From positions 50,292,211 to 50,356,210 of the forward strand of contig CM064505.1 in assembly GCA_032716605.1 (NCBI GenBank): a stretch of 64,000 bases of DNA, in the 5' to 3' direction. The notes below the pieces were generated by a model that made no database searches, had not been told where the DNA came from, and saw nothing but the letters and a program-made list of their open reading frames with translations. Of the stretch, positions 53,090-63,561 are shown in pieces. The translations under genes were made by a program, and so were the position numbers. This DNA comes from Paralithodes platypus (lineage: Eukaryota > Arthropoda > Malacostraca > Decapoda > Lithodidae). Numbering within the stretch: the stretch's first letter is position 1; each line of letters starts with the position of its first letter.

Positions 53090-54810
53090 GCGGAGGGTTC
53101 TCACCTGGAGGTGGACGTCCGGACCCCCACTCCGCTCTTGTCACCGACAACGGCCCATCTCTTCAGAGGTGGCCCACGTGTTCACTTCCATGCCCGAGCT
53201 GGGTAGCGTCGAGGGAGTTGACCGCCGGTCACCCGGTTTTCCTCTCCCGTGTCTTTCTGGTTCCGTCGCCGCCCTGCGACGCGATGCGACCGGTGGTGGA
53301 TCTGTTGGCCCTCAACGGGCACATCGTGCACACACGGTTTCGGATGCTGCCGGTACCCCTGGTACGCCTGGCCCTGTGCCCTCTGTCGTGGGTAGTGTCG
53401 CTGGCCCTCCAGGATGTGTCTTGGCTCGTTCCTCTCCATCCTCGCTTCCAGCGATTCTTGGCCGTTCGGACTTCCGATCGTGTGTTCCTGTTCGACGGCC
53501 TTCCCTTCGGTCTCCACATCGCGCCGCAGATCTTCTCCGCACTGGTGGGGCAGGCTCTGGGTCCTCTCCTCAGGAGCGGGCTCCAGCTCCTGTTTTCCTT
53601 GGCCGTTTGGTTGGTAGTTTCCGACGCCCTAGGCCTGTGCATTGGCGACGCCCTCACAATCGTTCGCGACATCGCACGGTTAGGGTTCCCCTTCGATGTT
53701 CCCAAGTCACGCTTGACCCCGTCGCGTGTCATGCCATGGGTCGGTCTCGCATGGGTTTTGTCCGGCGCTACGGTGACCCGGGGTCTGCCGGCCGCGGTGC
53801 ACCTTCGGTGGACGGTCCTCGCCGTGTTGCACTCGGTCTCCCTCCCGGGGTGGCTCTGGGACTCGTTCGTGGGTTCGCTGCATTGGGCCGCTCTGCCCCT
53901 TCCATTAGGGAGCCTCTGGCTACGCCGCCTCCTCCTCATGGGCACCGCGGTGTTTCCGTTGCCCCTATGGATCGGCTCCTGCCGCTCCCGCGTACCGTTC
54001 GCCGGCGCTTCGGTCGCTGGGTTGCTCGGGGCTCGCTCTTTGCGGCTGTGCCCTGGACCGACCCCCCCGCCGACGGTCTGGGTAACCACAGATACGTCGA
54101 GCGAGGTTGGGTGAGGTTCCCAATCGAACCTGGGACGTCCACTTCCCGGCAGATGGGTGGGTCTCCCTCCTCTTACCTGTCTATGCCCTCGGATTGTTGG
54201 TTCCTTTGTTCTTCCTGCGGGTCCCCGCGCTGGCCCTTCGGGGTGAGTCGGTGGCCTTCGGGTTGGACACTCAGACAAGCTGTCCCCTGTTTCCTTATGC
54301 GGGGGTCCTCCAGGTCGTTGACTCTATTAGGGGTCTCGGTGGAGTTGTTCTTCCTCGCGGACCGACACCCCTTCTCCTTGCATGCCTCCTCCCTGCCCGG
54401 GCCTGCCACCCTTTGGGCGGCCGCCCTGTCGAGAGGGCAGGGCGTTCTTGTAGAATGGGCGATGAAACGGACTGTGTTCGCCGACCTCGCGGCTTCCTGA
54501 GGTGTTCCGGAGGTCGCCTTGTTCGCATCGGGGGTGCCGCGCCAGTTGCCTCTGGACCTCTCCCTCCGGCCTCGCGCTCCGGGGGGGGTCCGGACGCTTT
54601 CATGGTCGCCTGGTACTGGTGGCGGTCGATATCCATTTTTCCGCCACCAGACGCGCTGTTGATGTGCCCGGTCTTCGCGAAGCTGCGGCTGTACCACGGC
54701 TGCGTCTGGCTCCTCGCGCCTCTGTGGCCGGCACGGACTTGGTCCGCCCGGTTGCCGCGGTGGTGCCCGGGTCCGGTCCCTCTACCTGTCTCCGGCTTCC
54801 ACTTGGGCTA
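53090..54810 (+). pseudogene. Copy B RT-RNase H-methyltransferase-like gene, catalytically destroyed
   Basis: Same lesions as copy A: SLAV replaces YLDD, and the palm and RNase H aspartates are altered. A few positions differ from A, for example GCC for GAC at about 53272 and GGT for GAT at about 53352, again mostly involving adenine. Overlapping long frames on both strands are not genes. Confidence 0.9.
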
Positions 54811-55820
54811 GGTTGGGGTCCTGCGGACCTCTTTGGCCTTCGCATCGTGCTTGTTCATGAGGCACGGTGGCTCCCGGTCCCCGGCCGGGCCCTGACTGAC
54901 TTCCTGCAGCGTTCCTGGCCGTCTTCTCCTTGGGGGCCTTACGGGTCCCGCTGGAGGTTTTTTACTAGGTGGCTACAGGCCACTCGCCTGCCAGTTGGCT
55001 CTCCTTCCCTCGTCCTACGCTCCTTGTTTCACCTCTTCCGTACACGTCGCTTTCCAGTCGACGCTATACGTACCCACTTGTCTGCCGTCCGGGGGGTTCT
55101 TTGGGTCCGTCGCTGGGCTGGTCGTTCCGCCACAGGTGCTGGATTCCTTCCTGACGGCTGCCTTCCGGGATTGACCGCCTCCGCGCCAGGTCTCTCCGCT
55201 GTGGGATCTCGGGCGGGCTCTGGTCCTTCTGGCTTCCCCCACGTATACAAGGGCCGCTACGCCGGTTCCGTTGCTCGGGCGTCCACTCTTCCTTGTCGCT
55301 CTGGCCACTGGGGATCGGGTGTCTGCACTAGCGGCATTGTCACGGCCCCGGGACTGCGTCCGATTCTCCCCGTCCTTGCATGGCGTCTCGTTCGCCTCCT
55401 CCCCACCTTTTGTTACCACGCATGGGAGGGAGGCCCCCGTTTTCCAGCCTTTCGCCATCCAGGCTTTACGGCGTGGGCATCCTCGCCATGTGTTGTGCCC
55501 GGTGTCAGCCTTGCACTCCTCTGTTGCGTCTGTGGCGCCGCCTTCGGGTACTGCTGTGTGGGTGTCTCCTCGGACAGGTGGGAGGCTATAGCAGGTGCAG
55601 CTGGGCCGCCACGTTTGTCGGACCGTTCGTGCCCGTCACCCTGTTTGTAGGGGTTCTGCGCGCGATGTCGGATCCTTTGCTGCCTCCTTCCGGTTCCTGC
55701 CCCGTCGATCCTTCCCTGCCTTCGCCTCCGCGGTTTTGTGGTCTTCTATCGATTCCTTCGTCTCCTCCTACCTCTCCGTGTCCAGTGTTCGACCCCCTCG
55801 GCCGGTGCTTGCTCTCGGGG
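54810..55820 (+). pseudogene. Copy B tyrosine recombinase, adenine-depleted and frameshifted
   Basis: Same one-base insertion and RDVR change as copy A. Differences from A near 55670-55810 (for example CGATT for CAATT, CGTCT for CATCT, GCTTGC for GATTGC) are further adenine losses where C still has A. Confidence 0.88.
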
Positions 55821-55902
55821 GTCGTGTTTCCTGGTGCTCTGGCGAAGATCCCTGGTCTTCCCCCCTTGTCCCTCGTTCTTTTCCTTTGTTTTATTTGACA
55901 AA

Positions 55903-55917
55903 GGGGGGGGGGGGGGG
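55903..55917 (+). repeat. 15-G run after the copy B YR
   Basis: Same position as the G runs in A, D and DIRS-2. Confidence 0.9.
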
Positions 55918-56270
55918 TGTATGGGTTTGCAACACTGGATTGCAAGTTTGGGATTATGTATTGTTCCAGTACATAAGTGTTTTTGCCACATTGAAAATTG
56001 TGTTTTGTTCTTGTGTTCAGTGTTTTTGTTGGTTTTTGAAGAAAAGGGATTTTGGGTACAGTACCTATTTGGTTTCAGACAAGTCTATGTTTTTGCATTA
56101 CTATGAATGACGGGCATGTGTTAAAACTGTTCTTTTTAGCTACTCCTCAGTTTTTCACTCTTTTATTAAACTCTCTTGTTTACATTGTGTCTTTGTCATT
56201 CGTAATTTTGTTTTATGCATTGGTTTTTTTGGTAGGTTGGGCTTGGATGTCCTCCTCCTATTTGTTATGC

Positions 56271-56384
56271 AGCCTTGACGTTGGATTTGCCAAGACTACT
56301 AACAAATTGGGAGGTTTGACGTACCTCCCAACCTACCAAATAGGAAAACCTACTATTTGGTAGTAGTCTTGGAAAATCCAACGT
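56271..56384 (+). repeat. ICR of copy B
   Basis: Same sequence as the ICR of A, about 63 bp before the right ITR. Confidence 0.93.
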
Positions 56385-56446
56385 ACATAATACCCTCCCT
56401 CACGCCGGACCCCTGCCCATCCGCGTTCTTCTGCTGACGTGAGATG

Positions 56447-56793
56447 TGATAACAAGAGAGGGTTGCTCATGCGCACGTTCGACAGGGATCTGCACATGAC
56501 GGAACACAGGATGGGCCTTAAGCGGTAACTAAGGTAAACCCCTTTTTCTTCTCTTCTATGCTTTTTTCACCTTCGGTGGTAGTTTTGGTTAATGTACAAC
56601 GTCTCCTAGAGCAAGATAAGGAGTAGACTCTAGACGTTTTCTTTTTAACCGCGGTTGGAATGACGACATAGCAGTCAAAATAGACAAGTCGTCATTGCAA
56701 TTAGGTTAATAGCCTTGACGTTGGATTTTCCAAGACTACTACCAAATAGTAGGTTTTCCTATTTGGTAGGTTGGGAGGTACGTCAAACCTCCC
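56447..56793 (+). repeat. Right ITR of copy B, with extension
   Basis: Ends GTCAAACCTCCCA at 56793. The next bases TTTTGTGGCCTC belong to the leader of copy C. Confidence 0.95.
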
Positions 56794-56865
56794 ATTTTGT
56801 GGCCTCTTTTGGTATTCCCTAGACGCTCCTCTCGCTTTTTCGGTGCCGGACCATCTCGGCCGGTC

Positions 56866-57007
56866 CCGCAAATTTGCGGGAGCTTGTTTCGGTCCTCTGG
56901 GACGTTTCGGCTCCCCGCAAATTTGCGGAGATCGGTGGGGGGTCCCGCAAATTTGCGGGAGGGTTGTGTCGGTACGGTTATGCCTAAATAGGCCCGCAAA
57001 TTTGCGG
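56866..57007 (+). promoter_or_regulatory. Array of four perfect CCGCAAATTTGCGG palindromes, copy C
   Basis: Perfect 14-bp palindromes start at 56866, 56915, 56945 and 56994, giving a mirror-symmetric 49-30-49 spacing. They lie upstream of gag in every copy that has this region. Candidates are a dimeric protein-binding site, an RNA packaging hairpin array or a replication signal; none is shown. Confidence 0.75.
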
Positions 57008-57119
57008 AAATAGTTGGTTTTCACTGTTGACCTTTTTTAGGTCATCTTGTTGCCTGAAACTATATTGGTGTGTGCACTTTACTGGTGTTATAGGCCCTGC
57101 ATGTAAGATGTTGAGTGGT

Positions 57120-57339
57120 GGTTAACGCTTTCTCCATCTTTGCAGGTTCTGCTAGTGCTCTTCCACCTCGCCCGCCCTATTCACCTACCTCTGTGCTCCC
57201 GGTTTAGGGTGAGTACGGATACCGGTTTGCATGTGTGTTCCTGTTTCCCCATGCTCATTCCCTGGTTCTTATTGGACATTCTCTACCCTTACTCCGTCGA
57301 CGTGCTGATTATGGTGTGTGTTCTTCCAGTGCAGGTAGG
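57120..57339 (+). promoter_or_regulatory. Splice-like signals before gag, copy C
   Basis: A pyrimidine tract and TCCATCTTTGCAG (ending about 57145), a GGTGAGTA donor-like site near 57207, and TTCTTCCAGTGCAG (ending about 57334) just before the gag ATG. Order and conservation in D suggest that an intron is removed between the second and third. This is prediction from consensus only. Confidence 0.4.
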
Positions 57340-59700
57340 ATGCCTTGCTTTCGCCATGGTTGTAGCTCCCCGTGCTTGGAGAGCCACAAGTCCTGCTTGC
57401 GCCACTCGCAATGTGTGTCCTCTACGGCCTACCTCCCTGCTCTGTGTGGCCCGTGTATGGCCCTGGTGGATGTGGTGCACCATAGCCCTGGTTCCTCAGC
57501 GGCGGCAGTGGCCTCTGCTTCCCTTCAGTCGGTGTGGGCGATAGTCTCCCACCACATTAGGACTGTGGGCCACCGTTCCCCGGCCTTTGTTGCCGACCGG
57601 ATCCGCGTCGCCCTGGGTATCCCTGACCCGACTGAAGGTCGTTCACCTGGCCCTCTCCCTGCTCGGGCCCTCTCCCCTGGGTCCCGCAGCCGGTCGTTAC
57701 ATCGTCGGGGGGATCCCCAGCTCCGTCCACGCTTTCGCTCGCCTCATCGCCCGTCCTCTACTGCCCCTCGTCGTCCTCCTGATCGCCTTGCCGCCGCCCG
57801 TCGCCCTCGTCATGGTTCTCGCCCTGAGGCCGGGGTTAGCGGCTCTGCCCCTGTGCGCCCTCCCCTGGCCTCTACGGATAGGGGCTCTACTCCCTTCCGC
57901 CCGCTTTCCCAGCCCAGACGACATCCTCTTACGTGGTCCTCTCCGCGCGCGGGTGTTCATGCTGTAGCTGGCCCTCTGCTCCCTCCTCCTACACTGTCCA
58001 AGAGGGTCCGCCAGGATGTAGTTGCTTCTCCTCCTCCTACTTCACCTGCTTCAGTGCCTATTCTTCCTTCACGGTCTCGTCCCACGGTGGGGGTCCCTCC
58101 CTCCTCCGCCTCGGTGTCGGGCCGCCCTGTTATCTCAGCCCCGGGGATCCTTGCTCTGTTTCCCCCCGCGGCTCCTTCTGACCTCCTTTCACCCGGCCAG
58201 CCTTCCCACTCCCGTCGTCCTGCTCCTCCTCCTTCTTCTCTCCCTGACCTTCACTTACCATCTCGCCAGGGGGGTACCCCTCCTCTTGGCTCGGTGGGGT
58301 TTAGCGAGGTTTCGGGGTCCCCTTTCTCAGGGGCTGACGTGTCGCTGGAAGAGGGGGATGGTGCTGTTTCCCCCTCGGGCGTTTGTGATCGGGGACGAGT
58401 CCCTCAGCGGCGACACAACCGTCGTCGCTCGCCTTCCTTGGGCTGCGACGCTGCTGGTTCGTGTCGTGGGTCTCGCTCCCGCTCGCCCTTGCGGGCCGAC
58501 CAATCTTGGGGGGGGTCGCCTCTCTCGGATCGATTGTCGGCTATGCAGGGGTGGGTTGTGTTACGCATCGACGGGCGCTTGGAGTCGATGCAAGACTCCC
58601 TCTTATCGCGCTTCTTGCCGGTGACACGCCCTCAGCGCCTCACCCTACCTACCCCTGCTACGGTCCCCCTCCCTTCTGCAGGCCTACGCTCTGGTCAGAC
58701 TTCAGCCGCCGGGACATCCTTCAGGATGTTCAGTCCCTGGCTGTGTTGACGGGACTGTCCTCCTATGGGACAGGTTTGTGCAACGACGGTGCACCTGGCT
58801 TAGCCATCATGCTCGATCACCCTCTCCCATTGGGGGCCTGGTATGCTGAGGCCTTCGACTTCACCAACCGATCCGTCGACGGCTCTCCTTCAGTCCCTCC
58901 CCCGGAGTCGTCACTGCTTTTGCCTCCTCTTGTGTCTGTCGGCGGGTTGGACGGCACGTTCTGGTCCTGGATAGGCGCGCCCGTTCTTCTCTCACCCGGA
59001 TAAGTCCTCTGTCGACAAGGATTTTCCCTTGCGACAGAGGGTGACGAACTTATTATCTTGTCTTTTAGGTTCCCTCCAGACGTCTGTTCACCACCTGCGG
59101 CTTCTCGAGGCGTCTGAACCAGGCGATCTTCGCGAGGGTTTGGACCGCGTTCGGCGGATCCACCTTCGGCTCGCGGTGTCTTTGGTTCCCGAGCTGAAGG
59201 CGGTTTTGTGCGTGGCAACGCCAGACGGTACGGTCCTCGTTCTGCCGGACAGCCCCCTTGGATATTCGTCAGGGTTTGTTGTACTCTGCGCTATATACGT
59301 CGGGGCTTTTTGCGCAGGATGCTTGGGAACGCTACGCTTCTCTGTCGGCGGACCCTGCTTACGACACGCAACGACGTGCTTGTCGCGAGCTGGGTCTTCT
59401 CAGTCCCGTCCTTCTGATGGTCCTCTTCGGGGTGCTGCTGCGAGTGCTGTCACCATGCACGGGCGCAGGACAGGGACGTTGCAGGCCAGTGTGTCGGTTC
59501 CGCCTCGCACTACTGTTCTTGACCCCTTTTATCTCCGCCGTGTCGGGGCTGGCCAGCCTTCCACTTCCGGCCGCCCTTCGACGGGGTCAGACCCGCGACG
59601 GACAGGGGTTGGGGTGGCCCGCCCTTTTTGACGAAGCTGGGGGGGGTAGAGGAGGTCAACGTGGCGCTCATGACCGCAAGGACCGTACCGGGGGTACCTC
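57340..59700 (+). pseudogene. Copy C gag, with two internal deletions
   Basis: ATG 57340-57342 starts MPCFRHGCSSPCLESHKSC, the cysteine-rich head. The Pro/Ser-rich and RS parts stay open to about 58680. There a deletion of about 420 bp relative to D (between CTTCTGCA and GCTCTGGTCAG) shifts the frame. A second deletion of about 30 bp near 58989, between two CCCGTTCTT repeats present in A and B, shifts it again. The C-terminal Gly/Arg-rich part follows in another frame. It cannot make full gag. Confidence 0.88.
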
Positions 59701-59879
59701 CACGTCAAAACAATGTGTAGGTTCTCCAGGTCGGTCTCCTTGTTCTCCTTCTCGCCTAGCCGGCCGGGTCGCTCCCCTCCTCTCGGGAGCTACCACAGGT
59801 TGTTTTCGCCCTTGCACCCCTCGATGGCCGCGAGGGACGTGGGGGCGCAAGATTGCGCGGAGGGGTCTAACCTGGAGAT

Positions 59880-61660
59880 GGAAGTCCAGACTCCCACTCC
59901 GCTCTTGTCGCCGACGCCGGCCCATCTCTTCAGAGGTGGCCAACGTGTTCACATCCATGCACGAGCAGGGAATCGTCAAGGGGGTGAATGCCGGTCACCC
60001 GGTTTTCCTCTCCCGTGTATTTCTGGTACCGAAGCAGACCTGCGACGCGATGCGACCGGTGGTGGATCTGTCGGCCCTCAACGGGCACATCGTGCACACA
60101 CGGTTTCGGTTGCTGCCGGTACCCCAGGTACGCCTGGCCCTGCGCCCTCTGTCGTGGGTAGTGTAGCTGGACCTCAAGGATGCGTCTTGGCTCGTTCCTC
60201 TCCATCCTCGATTCCAGCGATTCTTGGCCGTTCAGACTTCCGATCGTGTGATCCTGTTCGACAGACTTCCCTTCGGTCTCCACATCGCACCGCGGATCTT
60301 CTCCAAACTGGTGGAGCAGGCTCTGGATCCTCTCCTCAGGAGCGGGCTCCAGATCCTGTTTTACTTGGCCGATTGGTTGATAGTTTCCGACGCCCTAGAA
60401 CTGTGCGTACACGACACCCTCACAGTCGTTCACCACATCACACAGTTAGGGTTCACCATCGATGTTCCCAAGTCACGCTTGACCCCGTCGCGTGTCGTGC
60501 CGTGGGTCGGTCTCGAATGGGATTTGACCAGCGCTACGGTGACCCAGAGTCTGCCAAACGCGGTGCACCTTCGACGGAAGGTCTTCGCCGTGTTGCACTC
60601 GGTCTCCCTCCCGGGGAGGCTCTGGGACTCGTTAGTGGGTTCGCTGAATTGGGCCGCTCTGACCATTCCCTTAGGGAGACTCAGGCTACGCCGCCTACTC
60701 CTCATGGGCGCCGAGGTGTTTCCGTTGACCCCTATGGATCGGCTCCTGCCGATCCCGCGTACCATTCGCAGACACTTCGGACACTGGGTTGCTCGGGGCA
60801 CGCTCTCTGTGGCTGTGCCCTGGACCGGCCCCCCGCCGTCGATCTGGGTAGACACAGATGCGTCGAGCGAGGTAGGGTGGGGTTACCAATCAAACCTGGG
60901 CCATCAACTTCACGGCAGATGGGTGGGACACACACCCCTACACTTACATGCCCTAGAACTGTTGGTTCCTTTGTTCTTCCTGAGGGACCACGCGCTGGCC
61001 CTTCGGGGAAAGTTGGTGGCCTTCGGGATGGACAATCAGACAGCTGTCCACTGTATCCAAAAGCGGGGATCCTCCGGGTCATTGACTCTGTTGGGGATCT
61101 CGGTGAAGTTGTTCTTCCTCGCGAACCGACACACCTTCTCCCTGCATGCCTCCTACCTGCCCGGGACTGCCAACCTGTGGGCGGACGCCCTGTCGAGAGG
61201 ACAGGGCGTTCTTGTAGAATGGGCAATGCAACAGACTGTGTTCGACGACCTCACGGCTTCCTGGGGTGTTCCGGAGATCGACTTGTTCGCATCGAAGGAG
61301 ACGCACAAGTTGCCTCAGTACCTATCCCTCCGGCCTCGCACTCCGGAGAGGGGTCCGGACGCTTTCATGGTAGACTGGAACAGGTGGCAGTCGATATACA
61401 TATTTCCGCCACCAGACGCACTGTTGATGTGCAAAGTCCTCGCGAGGCTGCGGCTGTACCGCGGCAGAGTCTGGCTAATAGAGCCTCTGTGGCCGGCACG
61501 GGCTTGGTACGCCCAGTTGACGCAGTGGTGCCCGGGTCCGGTCCCTCTACCTGTCTCCGACTTCCACTTGAGCCAGGTTGGGGACCTACGGACCTCGTTG
61601 GCCTTCGCATCGTGGATGTTCATGAGGCACGGTGGCTCCCAGTCCACGGATGGGACCTGA
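59880..61660 (+). pseudogene. Copy C RT-RNase H-methyltransferase-like gene, one stop and YLAD
   Basis: A single frame from about 59880 is broken only by TAG at 60164-60166 (a serine codon in A, B and D) and is open again from 60167 to 61660. The catalytic box at 60360-60371 reads YLAD: the first aspartate codon GAC became GCC. RNase H (IWVDTDASSEVGW, AFGMDNQTAVHCI, ANLWADALSRG) and the Dam-like block (IDLFASKETHK, DAFMVDWNRW, YIFPPPDALL) are well preserved. With YLAD the enzyme should not polymerise, so this copy presumably moved before the change or was helped in trans. Confidence 0.92.
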
Positions 61661-62598
61661 CTGACTTCCTGAAGCGTTCCTGGACGACTTCTCCATGGGG
61701 GACTTACGGGTCCCACTGGAGGTCTTTTACTAGGTGGATACAGGACACTCGCCAGACAGTTAGCTCTCCTTCCCTCGTCCTACACTCCTTGTTTCACCTC
61801 TTCCGTACACGTCACTTTCAAGTCGACGCTATACGTAACCACTTGTCTGCCATCCGGGGGGTCTTTGAGTCCGTCACTGGGCTGGTCGTTCCGCCGAAGG
61901 AGCTGGATTCCTTCATGACGGCTGCCTTCCGGGATCGACCGCCTCCACGCCAGATCCCTCCACAGTGGGATCTGGGGCGGGCTCTGGACCTTCTGGCTTC
62001 ACACACGTATACACGGGCCACTCCACCGGTTCCGTTGCTCGGGCGTACACTCTTCCTTGTCGCTCTGGCCACTGGGGATAGGGTGTCTGCACTAGCAGCC
62101 TTGTCACGGTCCCAGGAATGCGTGCGATTCTCCCCGTCCTTGAATGTCGTCACGTTAGCCCCCTCCCCTCATTTTGTTGCCACGAATGAGAGGGGGCCCC
62201 ACGTTTTCCTGCCTTTCACCGTCCAGGCTTTACAGCGTGGGCATACTCGCCATGTGTTGTGCCCGGTGTCAGCCTTGCACTCCTCTGTTGCGTCTGTGGC
62301 GCCGCCTTCGGGTACTGCTGTGTGGGTGTCTCCTCGGACAGGTGGGAGGCTCTCGAAGGTGCAGATAGGACGCCACATTTGTCGGACCATTCGTGCCAGT
62401 AACCCTGTTTGTAGGGGTTCTGCGCACGATGTGCGATCCTTTGCTGCCTCCTTCCGGTTCCTGCAAAGTCGATCCTTACCTGACATCACCTCAGCAGTTT
62501 TGTGGTCTTCTATCAATTCCTTCATCTCCTCCTACCTCTCCATGTCCAGTGTTCGACCCCCTCGGCCGGTGATAGCTCTCGGGAGTCGTGTTTCCTAG
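61600..62598 (+). CDS. Copy C tyrosine recombinase, uninterrupted frame
   Basis: The only recombinase frame in the window without stop or shift. It overlaps the RT gene end in another frame, as is typical of DIRS. N-terminal core-binding segments (TYGSHWRSFTRWI, DAIRNHLSAIRGVF) are followed by the catalytic part: Arg 62080-62082 in TGDRVSALAAL, HDVR at 62425-62436 and Tyr 62533-62535 in SSYLSM. All catalytic positions are present. No ATG lies near the expected start, so it may be translated from a spliced or frameshifted RNA. Some changes from D (SEL to SAL, AAM to AAL) are adenine losses, so activity is uncertain. Confidence 0.8.
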   Translation, partial: GLRIVDVHEARWLPVHGWDLTDFLKRSWTTSPWGTYGSHWRSFTRWIQDTRQTVSSPSLVLHSLFHLFRTRHFQVDAIRNHLSAIRGVFESVTGLVVPPKELDSFMTAAFRDRPPPRQIPPQWDLGRALDLLASHTYTRATPPVPLLGRTLFLVALATGDRVSALAALSRSQECVRFSPSLNVVTLAPSPHFVATNERGPHVFLPFTVQALQRGHTRHVLCPVSALHSSVASVAPPSGTAVWVSPRTGGRLSKVQIGRHICRTIRASNPVCRGSAHDVRSFAASFRFLQSRSLPDITSAVLWSSINSFISSYLSMSSVRPPRPVIALGSRVS

Positions 62599-63036
62599 AG
62601 CTCTGGCGAAGATAACTGGTCTTCCCCCCTTGTCCCTCTTTCTTTTCCTTTGTTTTATTTGAAAAAGGGGGAGGGGGGGAGTACGGGTTTGCAACACTTG
62701 ATTGCAAGTTTGGGATTATGTATTATGTATACAGTACATAAGTGTTTTTACCAAATTGAAAATTGTGTTTTGTTTTTGTGTTCAATGTTTTGTTGGTTTT
62801 GGAAGAAAAGGGATTTTGGGTACAGTACTTTTTTGGTTTAAGACAAGTCTATGTTTTTGCATTACTATGAATGACGGGCACGTGTTAAAACTGTTCTTTT
62901 TAGCTACTCCTCAGTTTTTCACTCTTTTATTAAACTCTCTTGTTTAAATTGTGTTTCTTTGTCATTCATAATTTTGTTTTATGCATTGTTTTTTTTGGTA
63001 TGTTGGGCTTGGATGTCCTCCTCCTATTTGTTACGC

Positions 63037-63150
63037 AGCCTTGACGTTGGATTTGCCAAGACTACTAACAAATTGGGAGGTTTGACGTACCTCCCAACCT
63101 ACCAAATAGGAAAACCTACTATTTGGTAGTAGTCTTGGAAAATCCAACGT
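63037..63150 (+). repeat. ICR of copy C
   Basis: Same organisation as in A and B: complement of the left end (AAGACTACTAACAAATTGGG) fused to the right-extension complement. Confidence 0.93.
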
Positions 63151-63212
63151 ACATAATACCCTCCCTCACGCCGGACCCCTGCCCATCCGCGTTCTTCTGC
63201 TGACGTGAGATG

Positions 63213-63561
63213 TGATAACAAGAGAGGGTCGCTCATGCGCACGTTCGACAGGGATCTGCACATGACGGAACACGGGATGGGCCTTAAGCGGTAACTAAGG
63301 TAAACCCCTTTTTCTTCTCTTCTATGCTTTTTTCACCTTCGGTGGTAGTTTTGGTTAATGTACAACGTCTCCTAGAGCAAGATAAGGAGTAGACTCTAGA
63401 CGTTTTCTTTTTTAACCGCGGTTGGAATGACGACATAGCAGTCAAATTAGACAAGTCGTCATTGCAATTAGGTTAATAGCCTTGACGTTGGATTTTCCAA
63501 GACTACTACCAAATAGTAAGTTTTCCTATTTGGTAGGTTGGGAGGTACGTCAAACCTCCCA
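63213..63561 (+). repeat. Right ITR of copy C, with extension; right edge of the cluster
   Basis: Ends GTCAAACCTCCCA at 63561. The following GTGTGGGCAACTAG is not DIRS sequence, so this is the outer right boundary of the DIRS pile. Confidence 0.93.

Larger units (their letters stand above)
48763..56793 (+). mobile_element. DIRS-1 family copy B, adenine-depleted twin of A
   Basis: Full-structure 8.03-kb DIRS: left ITR 48763-49057, leader with palindromes, gag 50504-52930, RT 53090-54810, recombinase 54810-55820, ICR 56271-56384, right ITR 56447-56793. It carries the same adenine losses as A: SLAV for YLDD, RDVR for HDVR, CTG for the gag ATG. Unlike A, its two flanks do not come from adjacent places of one element. 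The left flank is gag head (GGCCCGT); the right flank is leader (TTTTGTGGCCTC), about 640 bp upstream in C coordinates. Confidence 0.95.
56794..63561 (+). mobile_element. DIRS-1 family copy C (3' part of the outer element?), partly adenine-depleted
   Basis: Begins inside the leader, so its left ITR and first leader part are absent. It then runs complete through gag, RT and recombinase to ICR 63037-63150 and right ITR 63213-63561. It may be the continuation of E, separated by D, A and B and by a 640-bp duplication, or a different copy. Relative to D it has lost sense adenines in the coding block, but less than A and B. It shares the 420-bp gag deletion with them. Confidence 0.92.
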
